Source: Anadara kagoshimensis
Taxonomy: Eukaryota; Mollusca; Bivalvia; Arcoida; Arcidae
Assembly (NCBI GenBank): GCA_021292105.1
Contig: CM037864.1
Location: 11,455,898 to 11,519,897 of the forward strand
Length of the DNA: 64,000 nucleotides
Reading direction: 5' to 3'
Shown here: positions 12,270-24,937 of the stretch, piece after piece
How the letters are laid out: every line of letters begins with the position of its first letter
Numbering within the stretch: the stretch's first letter is position 1
Notes under the pieces: model-generated
What the model saw: only the letters and a program-made list of their open reading frames with translations
Told to the model about the DNA's origin: nothing
Databases searched by the model: none
Translations under genes and position numbers: made by a program

Positions 12270-13090
12270 CCGACTAGTCGGATCTTCAAAATATCCCTGA
12301 GGAAGAAGTTTGCATGGAGACATTACTACCAAAAATAATTAATGGTCAAACTTTAGTTGTAGCACTGGGAAAACGGAAAGGCATCAATACATTTGGCGAG
12401 CTAGGAAACGCACAAACAATCATTGTGATAGATATGACAACTAATCCATAAAAGGTGAAACCATCTAGAGATAAAAGAGTATCAGGTCCCCGTTCTGTTA
12501 GAAGAATTATTGATAATTAAAATGTCCCTCTGCCATCAAATTGATAAGATTTTATCAGTCACCAAGAAAACAAATAGGATCTCGTAGTAATCCAAGACAC
12601 TTCTTAGCTTAGCTGAGAGTTACCCTTCTTAAAGCTTTACATAAGGAAGCCGATACTAGAATTGTTCCTCATGGAGTTGATGCTTACATGCAAGGCTATA
12701 AAAAACAGTTGTTGTCTGTCGTGATACTGATGACCTTATTCTTCTGTTGCTTTTAAATGAGGAAGTATGATTCTAGACCGGGACATCTAAAGTTCGTGCC
12801 TGTACATAGCATAAAATTATCACCTCTGGAGAGGAATAAGCTCCCAGTATTTCATGCAGTTACAGACTGTAAGACTGTCAATTAACTTTCTGGACATTCT
12901 AAATACAGCATTCCGTGTTTCCAGGGAAACACAGGTCTTCTTCCCACTCTTGCAAGAGGGAACTTTTCTGAACTTGTGAGTGTAGATGCCTTCATTGAAT
13001 GTACCTAGCGAGGATTTCTCATCTACGATGTACACTGTTCCTCTCAGGGGAAAAGTACCATTGAAAATTTGCTTCCAACATCATATGCAT
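12270..13090 (+). pseudogene. Decayed HEEADTR / HALTGCDT-type repeat-borne gene
   Basis: In shifting frames the plus strand gives HKEADTRIVPHGVDAY, then VVRDTDDLILLLLL, then HAVTDCKTVN and LSGHSKYSIPCFQ. These match in order the EADTR, SNDTDVLVLL and HALTGCDTTSxFSGHGK blocks of an uncharacterised protein family abundant in mollusc and cnidarian genomes. Several stops and frameshifts break it. There are no introns, so it is probably a dead repeat-borne copy. Confidence 0.6.
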
Positions 13091-13221
13091 ATATGTTCAA
13101 CGTGCACACTATTAAACTCCTGTTTTGCTGCATTTAGTTATACCTGGTATTTGTTCCGGATCTCCCGTCACCTATAGGGCACGAATGGTGCTAATCTCAC
13201 TAACTTGCGTACTGTATGCCT

Positions 13222-13425
13222 TTAACTTCCAGTGGAGGTTAGTCCATCGACAAAATCCCTCAAACTGGCTCTGTTCTGCGCAATTTTACCCCTTCTGTTT
13301 CAATTCCAGAAACTTGTTTCAAGGTGTCTTTATTCTTGTGTGTTCCATTTCAAAAATTTGTGATGTTGTTGGCATGTGTCTTGATGGTGTGACCTATCCA
13401 TCCCCAATGTCGCTTTTTGTGTTTG
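13222..13425 (-). mobile_element. LINE reverse-transcriptase C-terminal fragment
   Basis: Minus-strand translation gives WGWIGHTIKTHANNIT, then NRASLRDFVDGLTSTGS before TAA at 13222-13224. These match the WIGHTLRKPxxxIxRQAL and NRxRWRxxVxALCSTxS ends of endonuclease/reverse-transcriptase LINEs common in molluscs. Stops interrupt it. Confidence 0.65.
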
Positions 13426-13754
13426 TGTTTCAAAACGACCTTGTTTTGTGATGCACCATAAACTTTTTGTTACTAATGCTGTCTTGTCATCTGGCAACAG
13501 GACCACCAGGATACTAGTTTTTATACTTAAATCTGAGTTTTTTCATAAATTAAACTTATAATTATTTTTGTTTGTTTGCTCAAATCTTACTTTGAGCTTT
13601 AACTTTTCTAAGACAATTACAGGTCAAAGGATCATGAACAAAACTTAACTTTTTTGACTCAAGTTAAGTATTTTCCTAATGTTCACGATTATTCTCGGAC
13701 AGTTAAGTTAGCGCGAGTCTGAATGTGACTTAAAACAGTTTTAATGAGAAAATT

Positions 13755-14100
13755 ATAAATTGATTGATTGCATGGGGTTTTACGGGCTTTTACGTATTTC
13801 AGTCATATCAAGACGTCGCCAGCTATAGGTGAAGGGGCAGAAATTTTGACCTTTGCAGTGAACTTAGGGAAATGTGCAGAAATAGTTTCTTAACATGTTA
13901 CACCCGCCTTGGCACGGGGCATCGGTTTTTAAGATCTCTCTCAAAGGATCTCGTGACTTTAGTTTCTAAATACCGACTGTTTGGCAAAAGAACAGTCACT
14001 ACCTTATTTCAAGTCTTGGTCAGACCCAACTAGGGTTCGAACCCAGGACTCACCACATACGGGGAGTGAGCGCTATACCAATTGAGCCACAGTAGGGGGT
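13755..14100 (-). mobile_element. Old tRNA-headed SINE (family A)
   Basis: In reverse it shows the tail TTTACG..TATATCAAGACG..CAGCTATAGGTGAA and a head with GGGTTCGAACCC and GGCTCAATTGGTATAGCG. It is diverged. Confidence 0.75.
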
Positions 14101-16127
14101 TTTTAATGAGAAAATAACCTTTACCAAAATCATGTCATGCATTGCTGAAATGTAAATATAAATCATGTTGCACTACAAGATGTACATGTAGGGCATACAA
14201 TTTAAAGTGAGTGGCTGTATGCACTTGCAATGGGACCGTTGAACCGTTGATTGGTTGAACCCTTTAAATGATAATGCCACAGATAGTGATATTGATGAAT
14301 GAAAAGAAATCGTTAGATGTGACCGATATATTCCAGAGATTCTCGTGACTATACCTTGCCGATTACAGTACTTGCAGTACTTTGATTTTAAACTTTTGAT
14401 AAATTTCAAATTATCAGTTGGGTTTAAACAATATATTTGTTTTAATCACAGTCATGTATTTACAAAAGAATTATATTTTAGCATTTTGATTCATGCTTTG
14501 ATGTTGAATGTATACTTTTATTTTATTCTATCTTGAAGCTTGTGTCAGAATTTTGAAAAATAACATTGAAATATTTAAATTTTAGCCTAAACAGTCTCAA
14601 TTAGCTTCCTGGTCAATGTTAAAATACATGAAATGCTATGATTGCATGAGAACAGATTTATTTCATTTATTTAAATCTCAGAAAGTATATATTTGGACAG
14701 CTATAAACTAATAAAGATTAATTTTTGGGGGAAAAACACTATCTGACCTTTGACCTTTTATCTACTAAACCAAGGGTCGATCAGCTTGGCAACAGGTTGA
14801 TTCTTGACCCCTAACCTATGATGATATAAGACAGCTATGTTGCCAGCTTTGAACACTCATGTCCCCCTATTGTGAAATTTCAATTTTTTTCCACCAGACT
14901 ATATATAGATCCATAAAAAGGCAGTGGAAACTCAATGGAAAATCAGGTTTCCGTACACCAGAGAAGGGTATTTCAGAAAGCGGTTAATTCTTTATAAATG
15001 TAGGTTTTGTACATTTCAGCTTTTGATGTTTTTCTGAACAAGTACCAGTAAATTAGAAATGTGTACTATTTTGGTGTGATTGCCTGTTTAAAGTTGCTAC
15101 AGTATGTTTGAAGAGTTCAACCTTTTTAATGTGAGTGAGGTAAGGGTGTTATTCGTCCCAGTCCAGATTCTTTCACTTATTTAGTAGTTGTCCGTTTGGG
15201 CATGGTTAAGAAAACTGGAGTTTCTGGAGAAAAACATCAGAAAGCAAACTGACAAACTAGGATTTGCCTAAACCTAGGCCGTGAGAAGCACCATGATCCA
15301 GTTTGCAGGTACTCGTCTGTTGACATTTGGTATATGAGAAGCGGGTTCTGTGAAAATTTGTTTAACAAACCAATAACTTTTAACATAGACTGCTTATATA
15401 CACACTGACACCATGGGTAGGATTTTTCTGCACTGATAAATATGCAGGTGAGATGAGTTGAACAGGGAACCATGTAAATGCATATAACTATGACAGTAAT
15501 AGTTTAGCTAACCGGTACATCATATAACATGTATGTATACATGCAGCTACAGAGAAGAATCATTCATTTAGATTTTGTCTTATTCAAGAATATTTGACTT
15601 ATATCAAGTGGTCACCTGCTGTAAGTGAAGTTGCAGAAATTTATACCTTATGGTATCAAACAGTAAGAGTACTTTATTGTGTCATGCAGATTGTAGAATA
15701 GATCAGCTGTTTTCATATGACCACAATCTTTGTTCAGTGGGTAGTTTCTACTTCGTAACTAGGTCAATCATACCTGAAATGATATTATATTTGATATCCT
15801 TCAAAGAAATTTCTTGCATAGTGATTGGTTAACTATGGAAGGAACATGGAACTATGTTTGTAAATCTGCTTGGGTGCATATTCACAAACAAAATTTAGTG
15901 GTAAAAGGGAAGTAACTCAAACATCAGGGTAGTCAAGTTACAGTAAACACCCCAAAAAACATGTAAATCTGATAGTATACACCGGGGTTTGACAAATGCT
16001 TAGGCAGAATAACACAAAATTAAACTATATTATATACATGTATATTCATCAATATTTTAATTTTAGCCATATAATAATGGCAGTTCATAATTTTACACAA
16101 AAGACAATACTATCTTACCTTGTATCA

Positions 16128-16133
<6 letters not shown>

Positions 16134-16181
<48 letters not shown>
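16134..16181. repeat. (CA)n microsatellite
   Basis: It is a pure ACAC run of about 24 units. Confidence 0.97.
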
Positions 16182-16186
<5 letters not shown>

Positions 16187-17730
16187 ATACATACTAGCTC
16201 TCTAGTAACAACAACATATACCATATCACGTTTATACAAAAACATTCAGCTTAAGAAAACAGACATTCTATAAAACCTGACATCCAACAATACATTGTTA
16301 ATTCAACATAGTTTATAACAACAAAGATTCTAATGTTTGGTAGTTTACATTAAGAAAATTCTGACCAAGAATAAAATCTTTGATTTTTGAGAAGTTTTGG
16401 ACTGGGTACCAGCATCCAGATACTTCAGAATGAAAACTATGAATGTATTTCTGTGATTTTTAAAAAATATATTTTAGCAACACCAGGGTTAGAAATGACA
16501 GTCAGCGCGAGTACTGTCCTACAATCTGAGACTGGTAACTTTTGGGAATAGCAGTGTTCAAACAACCAGTCCTTCAGTGCGAGATTGGTAACTTTTGACA
16601 AGGACAAAAGTCTTTTTTACATAACACTAGAAATGTTGAAATTATCAAAACCAGGACTGGTCGAAAATTTTGACTCATTTTGAACATTGGCAATACATTA
16701 TGAAAATACACAGTAAAAAGGTTAGATTTTCGACTAACATCAATGCATCCATTGAAAAAGGTAACAGGAAAACATTGGGAGGTCTCAAATCAGTTAAGTG
16801 AACTTTTCAAACTTTGATTTGTGAATACACTTTGGAAAGTACATTATTCAAAAGGAAAAATTTATTTTTTAAATTCACAGCCTCTAATATAAACAAAATT
16901 CACAAGTGGTAATGTTGTCAACTTTTATACTGTCAATACAAGTCAATGGACAGAGTACAATCCATTGTAACAGATCAAACAAATTTTTATTACACACTGG
17001 TTTGCATGTTCTTCATCAATGTAGATCAAGATATGAACAAAGTTATATGTTTATCAAGGGGGAAGTAACTCCCAGTGATTTTATTACATTTTTCAAAACT
17101 ATTTAGTGCCTTTAAAACTGAGAAAATTAAAGTTCTGAAATATAGCAAGAACAAGCAAACATGTATTTCAGTATATCACTTGTTTTTGGGAAATTTAGTG
17201 ATCAAATTGGGAAGTTTTAAGTCATTTTTCCCCAGGGGAAACTACCTTTATTTGGTAGTAATTTAAAGCAAACAAAATCACTGACTCCTAAAGCACTTGG
17301 TTCTGTACAAAATATCTTGTCTTACATCTTCAGGTTTTACAATTTGGTTAATATTAGATAGTTCCTCGTTTATCTTTCCTATTTAATCCAATTTGCAAAA
17401 TCTAGTTTTATTGACATTTTAAGTTATTTTGAGTAATCAAAATACTGACTTGCATATACAGGGCTTCCATTTGGTCCTTGACTTTCAGAATCTCAAGAGC
17501 CAAATTAAATTTTTTGAGAGTCAAAAACATTGTCTAAAGTGTCTAATGGAATACCTGCCTATGCAAAGTTAGTTTGATTTTCCTGAAAATTAATTTATTT
17601 TTGAGTGCTTTGTATAAAATTATTTTAAACATTGCTACAATGCATTACATTAGTAAAATAATTTCCAAAATATTAACACTGTAATCAAACTAATTACTAC
17701 AAAAAAACCTTGACATTTACAATAGATCTG

Positions 17731-17861
17731 GACCCAGTTGTACAAAGCTTCATTAAAATTAATCATTAATTAAACTATAATTAGCTAAATCATATATCAT
17801 TGCGCTAATTATGGTTTAATTAATGATGATTAACTCTGATAATGCTTTGTGCAACTGGGCC
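17731..17861. repeat. Palindromic element, 131 bp
   Basis: The ends GACCCAGTTGTACAAAGC and GCTTTGTGCAACTGGGCC are inverted, as are the inner TTAATCATTAATTAAAC segments. Confidence 0.8.
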
Positions 17862-18354
17862 CTGATATAATATTATTAATAGTGATACAATGGAGGTACA
17901 TGAGAGAGAGAGAGAGAGTGATACAATGGAGGTACATCAGAGAGAGAGAGACTATGAAGTAAAAATAAATAAATACAAAAAATAATACACCCAATTACAA
18001 ATGATATTATGACAATAAATTAAAAGTTAATTGTGTCCCAGTATTTGTTTACAAAATTTCTAGATGAAAACACATATTTAAACCCTACATTTATACCATA
18101 TCACACATATACACAGCCCCTGATTTCAATAAACAAATATTCCTATAGTCTACGAATTCACAGAAAAAGATTTGGACAAATGTCCATTATTTTTTTCCTA
18201 GCAGAGGAAAGAAAATTACAAATAGCAAAAGAAACTGACAAGAGCATTACAAATGGTGAAAAAGTGACAACCAGTAAAGAGAGAAACAAAAAAAATACTT
18301 TTCTTGTATGAAATTAAACATAATCTAACCATGTATGTACATGAAGTTTAGTTG

Positions 18355-18358
<4 letters not shown>

Positions 18359-18406
<48 letters not shown>
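18359..18406. repeat. Poly(A) tract
   Basis: An A run follows T7 and precedes AAACCC repeats. The poly-Lys and poly-Phe frames here are artefacts. Confidence 0.95.
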
Positions 18407-18408
<2 letters not shown>

Positions 18409-19162
18409 CAAAAAACCAAAAAAAACCCAAAAAAGCCAACTTACTTTCGAGATAAAAAAAAGATCAAGTCTTTTCTTTTTTCTGACTAGATTAAAAGAAG
18501 AAAGTGTCAATATAAATGGTCCTAAATGAAAAAGAAATACACAATACTAGTTTTTCAATCCTGGTAGAAAAAATTACCACTAGCTACAAACTTTGAGAAA
18601 GTGACCATTTTTTAAGCAAATTTGTGAAAAAATACTTTAAAATGGACCATATTTTCACAATATTTCCATCATTTAACTATTCATAATATTAAAATTGTGG
18701 AAACACAGACAATAAATATTTTTTACTGTAGTTCTGTCATGGCTTCATAATGAAAAAAAATTATGTTCAAACTAATTGAAAATAATTTCTACATTTCTAC
18801 CACATAATAATACCACATAACATTGGGTGGAACAAATACATGTATTTTCAATAATAGATACATAATTGCAGTAGATAGGAATAGGTTTCCACAATTTTAA
18901 CATAACGAGTAGTCAAATTTCTAAAATTTGTAAAAATATATGGTAGTCCTTCTTAAAGTGTGTTTTTTCCAAAAAATTGTTAAAAAAATACATGTAGGTA
19001 GGTTACTTTTGAAAGATTTTTTCAGAAATTAATTGCCATTGGCAATTTTAGGTACCAGAAATGTAAACATAGATGATAGACCATATTTATGTCACATACT
19101 ATAAGAAAAGAAATCATTTTCACAGGAAAATGTTGAATTTTTGATTCAATATTGTTCCAATC

Positions 19163-19361
19163 AATGGGATTAGCCGCTGTACCACATGATCACTACATCT
19201 TAACGTTTGTGCGGAACGTTTTGGAAATGTTAACATTGCAAATTCCCGAAATAACGTCATTTATAAAGGAAACATCATCCTATGCAATTCCATATCCATT
19301 GGATATAAGTGTTCTGCACAAACATCGGAAGGTATCACGTGGTACAGCGGCGAACCCCATT
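19163..19361 (-). mobile_element. 200-bp AATGGGG MITE family, copy 1
   Basis: Inverted ends are AATGGGATTAGCCGCTGTACC and GGTACAGCGGCGAACCCCATT. It lies just past the FOXM1 stop codon. Strand follows the orientation opposite to the copy at 59217. Confidence 0.82.
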
Positions 19362-19453
19362 ACCATGGAGTACTTTAATATGTGGTAAGCTGGTGAACAG
19401 TGTCTTCTACTTGTAGCAAAGTAATACACTATTGTATAATTAAATAAAGTTAG

Positions 19454-20355
19454 CTAGCTGTCATTGTCAAGTTGTTGTCCAACACTCCAATTCAGATTTG
19501 AAAGGTCAGCCGGCAACCCATCTCCTTCCTCCATTAATTCAGAGTCAATTGGAAATTCTGCTATAAATTTTGAAAGACTATGGCCATTGTTTATGCTTGT
19601 GTCCTGCATATTGGAGGATTTTATTGGCGTAATGTTGAAGTCTAAGTTAGGAGAATCTGGCGTTCTCAAGACTGAAGGTGACATTTTCTTGTATCTTAAA
19701 ATATCTGGAGATATCACAAATCCTTTTACATCCGTATCGGAATCTAAGAATAGTCCATCCATAAACATGGAATTTTTAAGTGGTGTAAATCCTCGTATGG
19801 GTGAAGGTAACTGTGGAGAACTAAATCCCATCGACTTGAATGGTGTCGACGTTGCCATGGATTCTGGCGATTTCTCGGTTTTGTCTAAAATATTCTTTAG
19901 AGGTGTTGGAAGTTCTTTCTCTAGATTAGCTACAAAGTCAGACTCCTCATCTGAGCTATCGTGCATGAGGCTACGCTCTTTTGCGACTAAAGTTTGTTTT
20001 CTTCGTGATCTTGTTTTCTTACTTGGGGGAGTTTTCTTATTAAAGAATTTTGGTTTAGGTAAAGGTAATTTTATTTTTGCTTTTTTAGCATTTAAATCTT
20101 TATCTGGACTCAAGTTCTCAGTTTTTTCTTCAATTTGAATACTAGGAGCTTTAGACACGGTAGCAGCCCATTCAGTGTCACTGTCACTGGTCAGGTTCTG
20201 AGCGTCTAACCAGGCTTGTTTTACAATATTCACAGAACTGTCACTGGAGGAAGTAAGTGGAACTTTTGGTGCTATGGTAATCATTTTCTTTTTCTTTATT
20301 TTTCTTTGTATATCTGCCTGTTCCATCATTTGCTGAACATGGCTACTTACAGAAG
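19454..20355 (-). CDS. FOXM1: FOXM1 coding exon 7 (C-terminal transactivation region)
   Basis: It encodes the last 300 residues: a basic KTRSRRKQTLVAKERS block (human SRSRRKQHLL), then the TP-rich CDK target region TPLKNILDKTEKSPES, STPFKS and RGFTPLKNS, then acidic residues ending in NLNWSVGQQ before TAG at 19454-19456. The acceptor CTTTGTAG is at 20356 and above. Confidence 0.95.
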
Positions 20356-23300
20356 CTACAAAGGAAGACATATACAATATTAATGAACGTGAAAAATACT
20401 ATTGATTTCAGGTAATAAAACAAGCACTAAGTTGCCTGCACAATTATCCCATCAAAATCTTTTAAGACTAGATATCTACATATGCACTTGATTATGACAC
20501 AAAAATAAGTTTTCCTGTGCCACTGAGGTTTGTCTAGAGGGATTATAAAGAAACCATGGAGTGTTATTTCCACTGTACTATTGCTGAAAACAGGAAAAAT
20601 GATTTAAATGACAAAACCAAAACATGTCCGTCATCCCCCTGGCATTTCTTTTCCTTTCTAAAAGCAGAGTGCTTGGCAAAGGAACAGCCACTACCTATAT
20701 TCAAGTCTTGGTCATGCCCAGCTGGTGTTTGAACACCAACATCCCACAAATGGAGCCACCCTTTAAAGGGCAGGTATTATTCTATAAACAATATTGAATT
20801 CTATTTAAGACATGTAAATGAACTCAGATGATACATACCACTTTGTGTACTATTATTATTATCTGGAGGCACCTGTACAATCATTGGTTGATTAGTCTGA
20901 CCTGTACTATTAATAGCCTGTTGTACATTTTGGCCTACATTCTGTATCGGTATAAGAGCATATGTTTGTAATGGAGCAGAACTGTACATACAAGGTCTGG
21001 GTAAAATTGGCTGTGGACCTATAAACAAAACAATAAATCATTAGAACAAAGAACTTTACAAACTAGCTGTCAGTAATGTGAAGATCTGATGCTTGAAAGT
21101 AAAGGTTGCTGGCTCTAACTTCAAGTTGTAATCCTTGGCTTGAGCAAGACATTTAAGTTAATCGGTAACTTCCAATCCACCCAGCTGAAATTTATAAGAA
21201 TTGAAAAAAAATGCTGTGTCTTAACCTTGTTATAGGCAGACCAAGTAGAGTTTTGTACTCTTAATTGCACCAAATCATTGAAATTGGAAAAATGCCTATT
21301 AAGTCTATAGCTTCAAGACAGACTCTGTCAATAAAAACATCTGACTTGGGTCAGAACTGGTCAGGGTTTGAACCCACAACCTCCCACTTACAGAGCAAGC
21401 ACTATACCAAGTTACCAACTGAACTACTGCAGTGGTAATGAAGTTAAGGGTACGGCATAATTTTTGAATTTTTGTTCATTCAATCTAAACATATACATAT
21501 ACACAAATAATTTTACCTTTTCTTTGACTAGGATCTCTTACTATAGGTATTGTTGGAACTGCTGTACTTTGTGGAAATGGTATACTTCCAGCTTTAGGCA
21601 AAGGTAGTTGGAGTCCAGACTGAGAATTTGAGAAGAATGAAGCTGGAATGAGCGGAAATGGAATCATTGGAGACACCATGTTACCTCCGGATACTGAGGA
21701 ATCTACAAAGAAATATATAAGAAATAAGTAAGTAAAAGATGTTAAATCATTCAAACAGGGCATCATTAATGAATGTATAGTTGTTAATCATTTACCTGGT
21801 ACAGATAATAATTTATGCTTATTTTTTTAACTGACTAGAATTACCAATACATTAATAATTTGAAATTTTTTGTGGTATTTAGTGCTTTATTAAGAACTGA
21901 CAAAAATCTAAAAAATATTGGTCAATTAAAAAATTGGAAATCTGGAAAGGCTTTCATAAGTAATTTAGACTCATTTAAAAGCGGTCAATTGGTTCTCAAT
22001 GCGCAAATGATTGAATTACAGAATATTACAAATAGAATGACGGTATGGACAAAAAAAAAAAAAAAAAGAAAGAAAAAAAAAAAGCATTTTGCTCGATGGA
22101 AATCAATGCTGCTCAAATTATTTATAAATTGGTCAGAATGGAGAATGGGACATGTTTGAAAATAGTGAATCAAAAGACTCATATTTGAACCATAATTGGT
22201 GCACAAATTATTTTGTGATTTATCAAACAGGATTTTGAAATTCTTCCAACTGTATTTTAGGTTGAAAACAGCATATATATAACAACAGAAAATTATCAAT
22301 ATATAAAAGATTTACTTTATGGTAATGGAAGTAATTGCAAGTATAAAATGTTGTACCTTTCTTATCTTTGTTAGAGGGTGTGACTTTGGCTTTCTCCGGA
22401 CAATCTTCTTTCATGGTCCAGTAGGAACCATGTTTCTTTGATTTCTCGCGCTCAAATATACTATACAATGATAAATTGTGTCGAATAGAGTTCTACAAGA
22501 ACAAAATAGACATATATACAGTCAATTTAATTGAGACAGGAAAACACAAAAATCAAAGTTTGCATTTACGGCGATTTCTTACTTTTTTACTGGGTCATAA
22601 CATTAAATAATATCCATATATAATGCTATTAGGCCATATAAAATTAATTCCTAGATTTTCATCATTTTCTCTCCATAATTTCATAATTTTGATTGTTTAT
22701 TTTATTTTCAGATTCAAAAGAAATAACAGTAATGACAACAGAAAGTGCCTGAAAGAAACTTTATTAAAGAACACAACAAAAATAAACAAATAAATACTGC
22801 GGTAGGCCGAAAATAGTGGGGCGAACAGAGATGAAAATCTAGAAATTAATTTTATATGGCCTTATACATGTATTAATAGTTTACCCCACCATTCCAGAAG
22901 TGATTGATCAACTTAATTTAAGCAAAAGAAATCTTAACTCAGTTAACTGGGGTGTAAAACTCGATTACATAGTATTGAAGGAATATTTGTGTATTTAACT
23001 TATTAGTTATCAGATACTAATTTTACCTTCCATCCTGGTTTTGCTGTAGATTTGTAATACATAAATGTTGTTTCTATCCATTTACAGATCTCGCGTAACG
23101 TCATCTTCTTTTCTTCTGTACTGTTAAGTGCCATCTGTATCAGTGACATGTAGGAAAATGGTGGACGCTTGGTCTTCCCACATTCCTGGGAAATCTAAAA
23201 GATTTCAAATAAAATAGATTATTAAATAAAAGCGTGTATACTATTTACTTTTTAAAATGACAACTACAATATCTGTACAATCTACAGTACGTAAAATACT

Positions 23301-24457
23301 TTTTTTTAGAATTAATGAAAATATACTGTACAGTAGTAAATGTGACATATGTTACAGTAACAGGGTTCGTACAGACATTTGGACTTCAAATTTAAGGACT
23401 TTTTAGGGTCTTTTCAGGGTCTTATTTGCAAATTTAAGGCCTAATCAAACATGTCAAAGGGACAATTTTAGCAAAAAAATATTGGCGCAAAGGCAATTAA
23501 ATCAATTACTTACGTGTCCATATAGTAACGACACTTGACGTGGAGGTTGAAGTTAGGTTTTTGGGAGGGCCAGGTACCTTTAAATTGCTCATTTCAATGC
23601 AACTTATTAATTAATTTATTTATTCAGCCTAATTTATTTATATATATATATCAGTCTATTCGTTACGACTTAATATAAAAATACAGATACCCAACTGGAT
23701 AAATTCAAGGTTTTTTTTTTTAGAGCCTTCAGGATAAATTCAAGGACTTTTTAGGGTCTTTTTACGGTAAACCTCATAATTTAAGGACTTTTCCAGGCCT
23801 GTACGAACCCTGAGTAAATAGCGGTAACCAGGAATTATGTGTATTTACTAAGAGAGTCAGTAATTACTGCATCAAATATTTTTAGCACAATGAACAAAAT
23901 GTTTATTTAAAATGTTCAACCAAAATTTAACAATTGAATTGTTTAGAAATGACCTTGCCTAACACGAGACTTGCCTAACATGAACCATGTCTGACTGAAT
24001 TCATTGAAATAACCCAGAATTCTTTGAAGTAACCTGTCTGGTCCCAGAAATTAAAGTGGCCAAATCTTCATGAAAATGTGCCCAGGTATGAAAGTTACTT
24101 CCATGCATGCACCATGTTAAATGTTAAGCGAGTAACATGTATGTAGTTCTAGGTGTATCAAATAAAGCCACAAATACTATATTTTGCTTGGCAAAATTAC
24201 AGATTTATCAAAAAAGGCTAGCTAACTCTGTTCCATCTTTAAAATCATTCCAAAATTTCCTAATAAATTACCTAAAAAGTGAAAAATACATGTATATTAG
24301 ATTAGGAAATCAAAAGGATTTCTTGGAGAAGTGGATTGAATATACAGAAATTATCAAAGATTTCCAAGTATAAAAACTATTGGTTATGTTGGTATGATGT
24401 GTGTATGTGTGGGTGAATGTTGTATCTAGTCTTTGTAATTAAGTCTGTAAAATATTG

Positions 24458-24499
<42 letters not shown>

Positions 24500-24876
24500 A
24501 TGTATGTAGTTCTAAAAATTTATTGCTGGATATAAATGTGTTTTTACAACAACATACATTTTTTTCAAGGTCTTGAGTTTTGTCTATCTTTTTGTTGGAC
24601 CCTTCAACAATATTAATAACCAACTCAAAAAGTAAATTCAATAGTGTTGAATCAACACATATGGTTTTAACCTGCATTCCTCTTCTTAATTTCTATTTTT
24701 TGGCGTGAAAAATGTGGGTTATAAGTAAGGAAATACTAGTATATCTAGAAGGGTGACATTTAATATTTACATGATGATGTAATAGTATTTCAAAGGAAAG
24801 GTTTTGTAAATGACTCTTTTTGAAAAATCTTAGAATGAATATATATATATATATCTATATATATATATTATGTATA

Positions 24877-24937
<61 letters not shown>

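Larger units (their letters stand above)
14101..19162. other. Intergenic, 3' of FOXM1
   Basis: No exon is recognised. It contains SINE tail fragments near 15125-15190 and 15580-15650, a (CA)n, the palindrome at 17731, AG-rich short repeats at 17890-17950 and poly(A). Short frames are without protein-like content. Confidence 0.6.

Noticed and set aside
18325..18529. Poly-Lys / poly-Phe frames
   Set aside because: These are translations of a poly(A) tract.
19464..20138. 224-codon plus-strand frame
   Set aside because: It is the antisense shadow of FOXM1 exon 7, whose minus-strand reading matches the family.
22357..23194. Forkhead protein of another class (FOXN, FOXJ, FOXK)
   Set aside because: The QWLR segment, the C-terminal SRRKQ/TP/NLNWS motifs and the RHNO1 neighbour together specify FOXM1.
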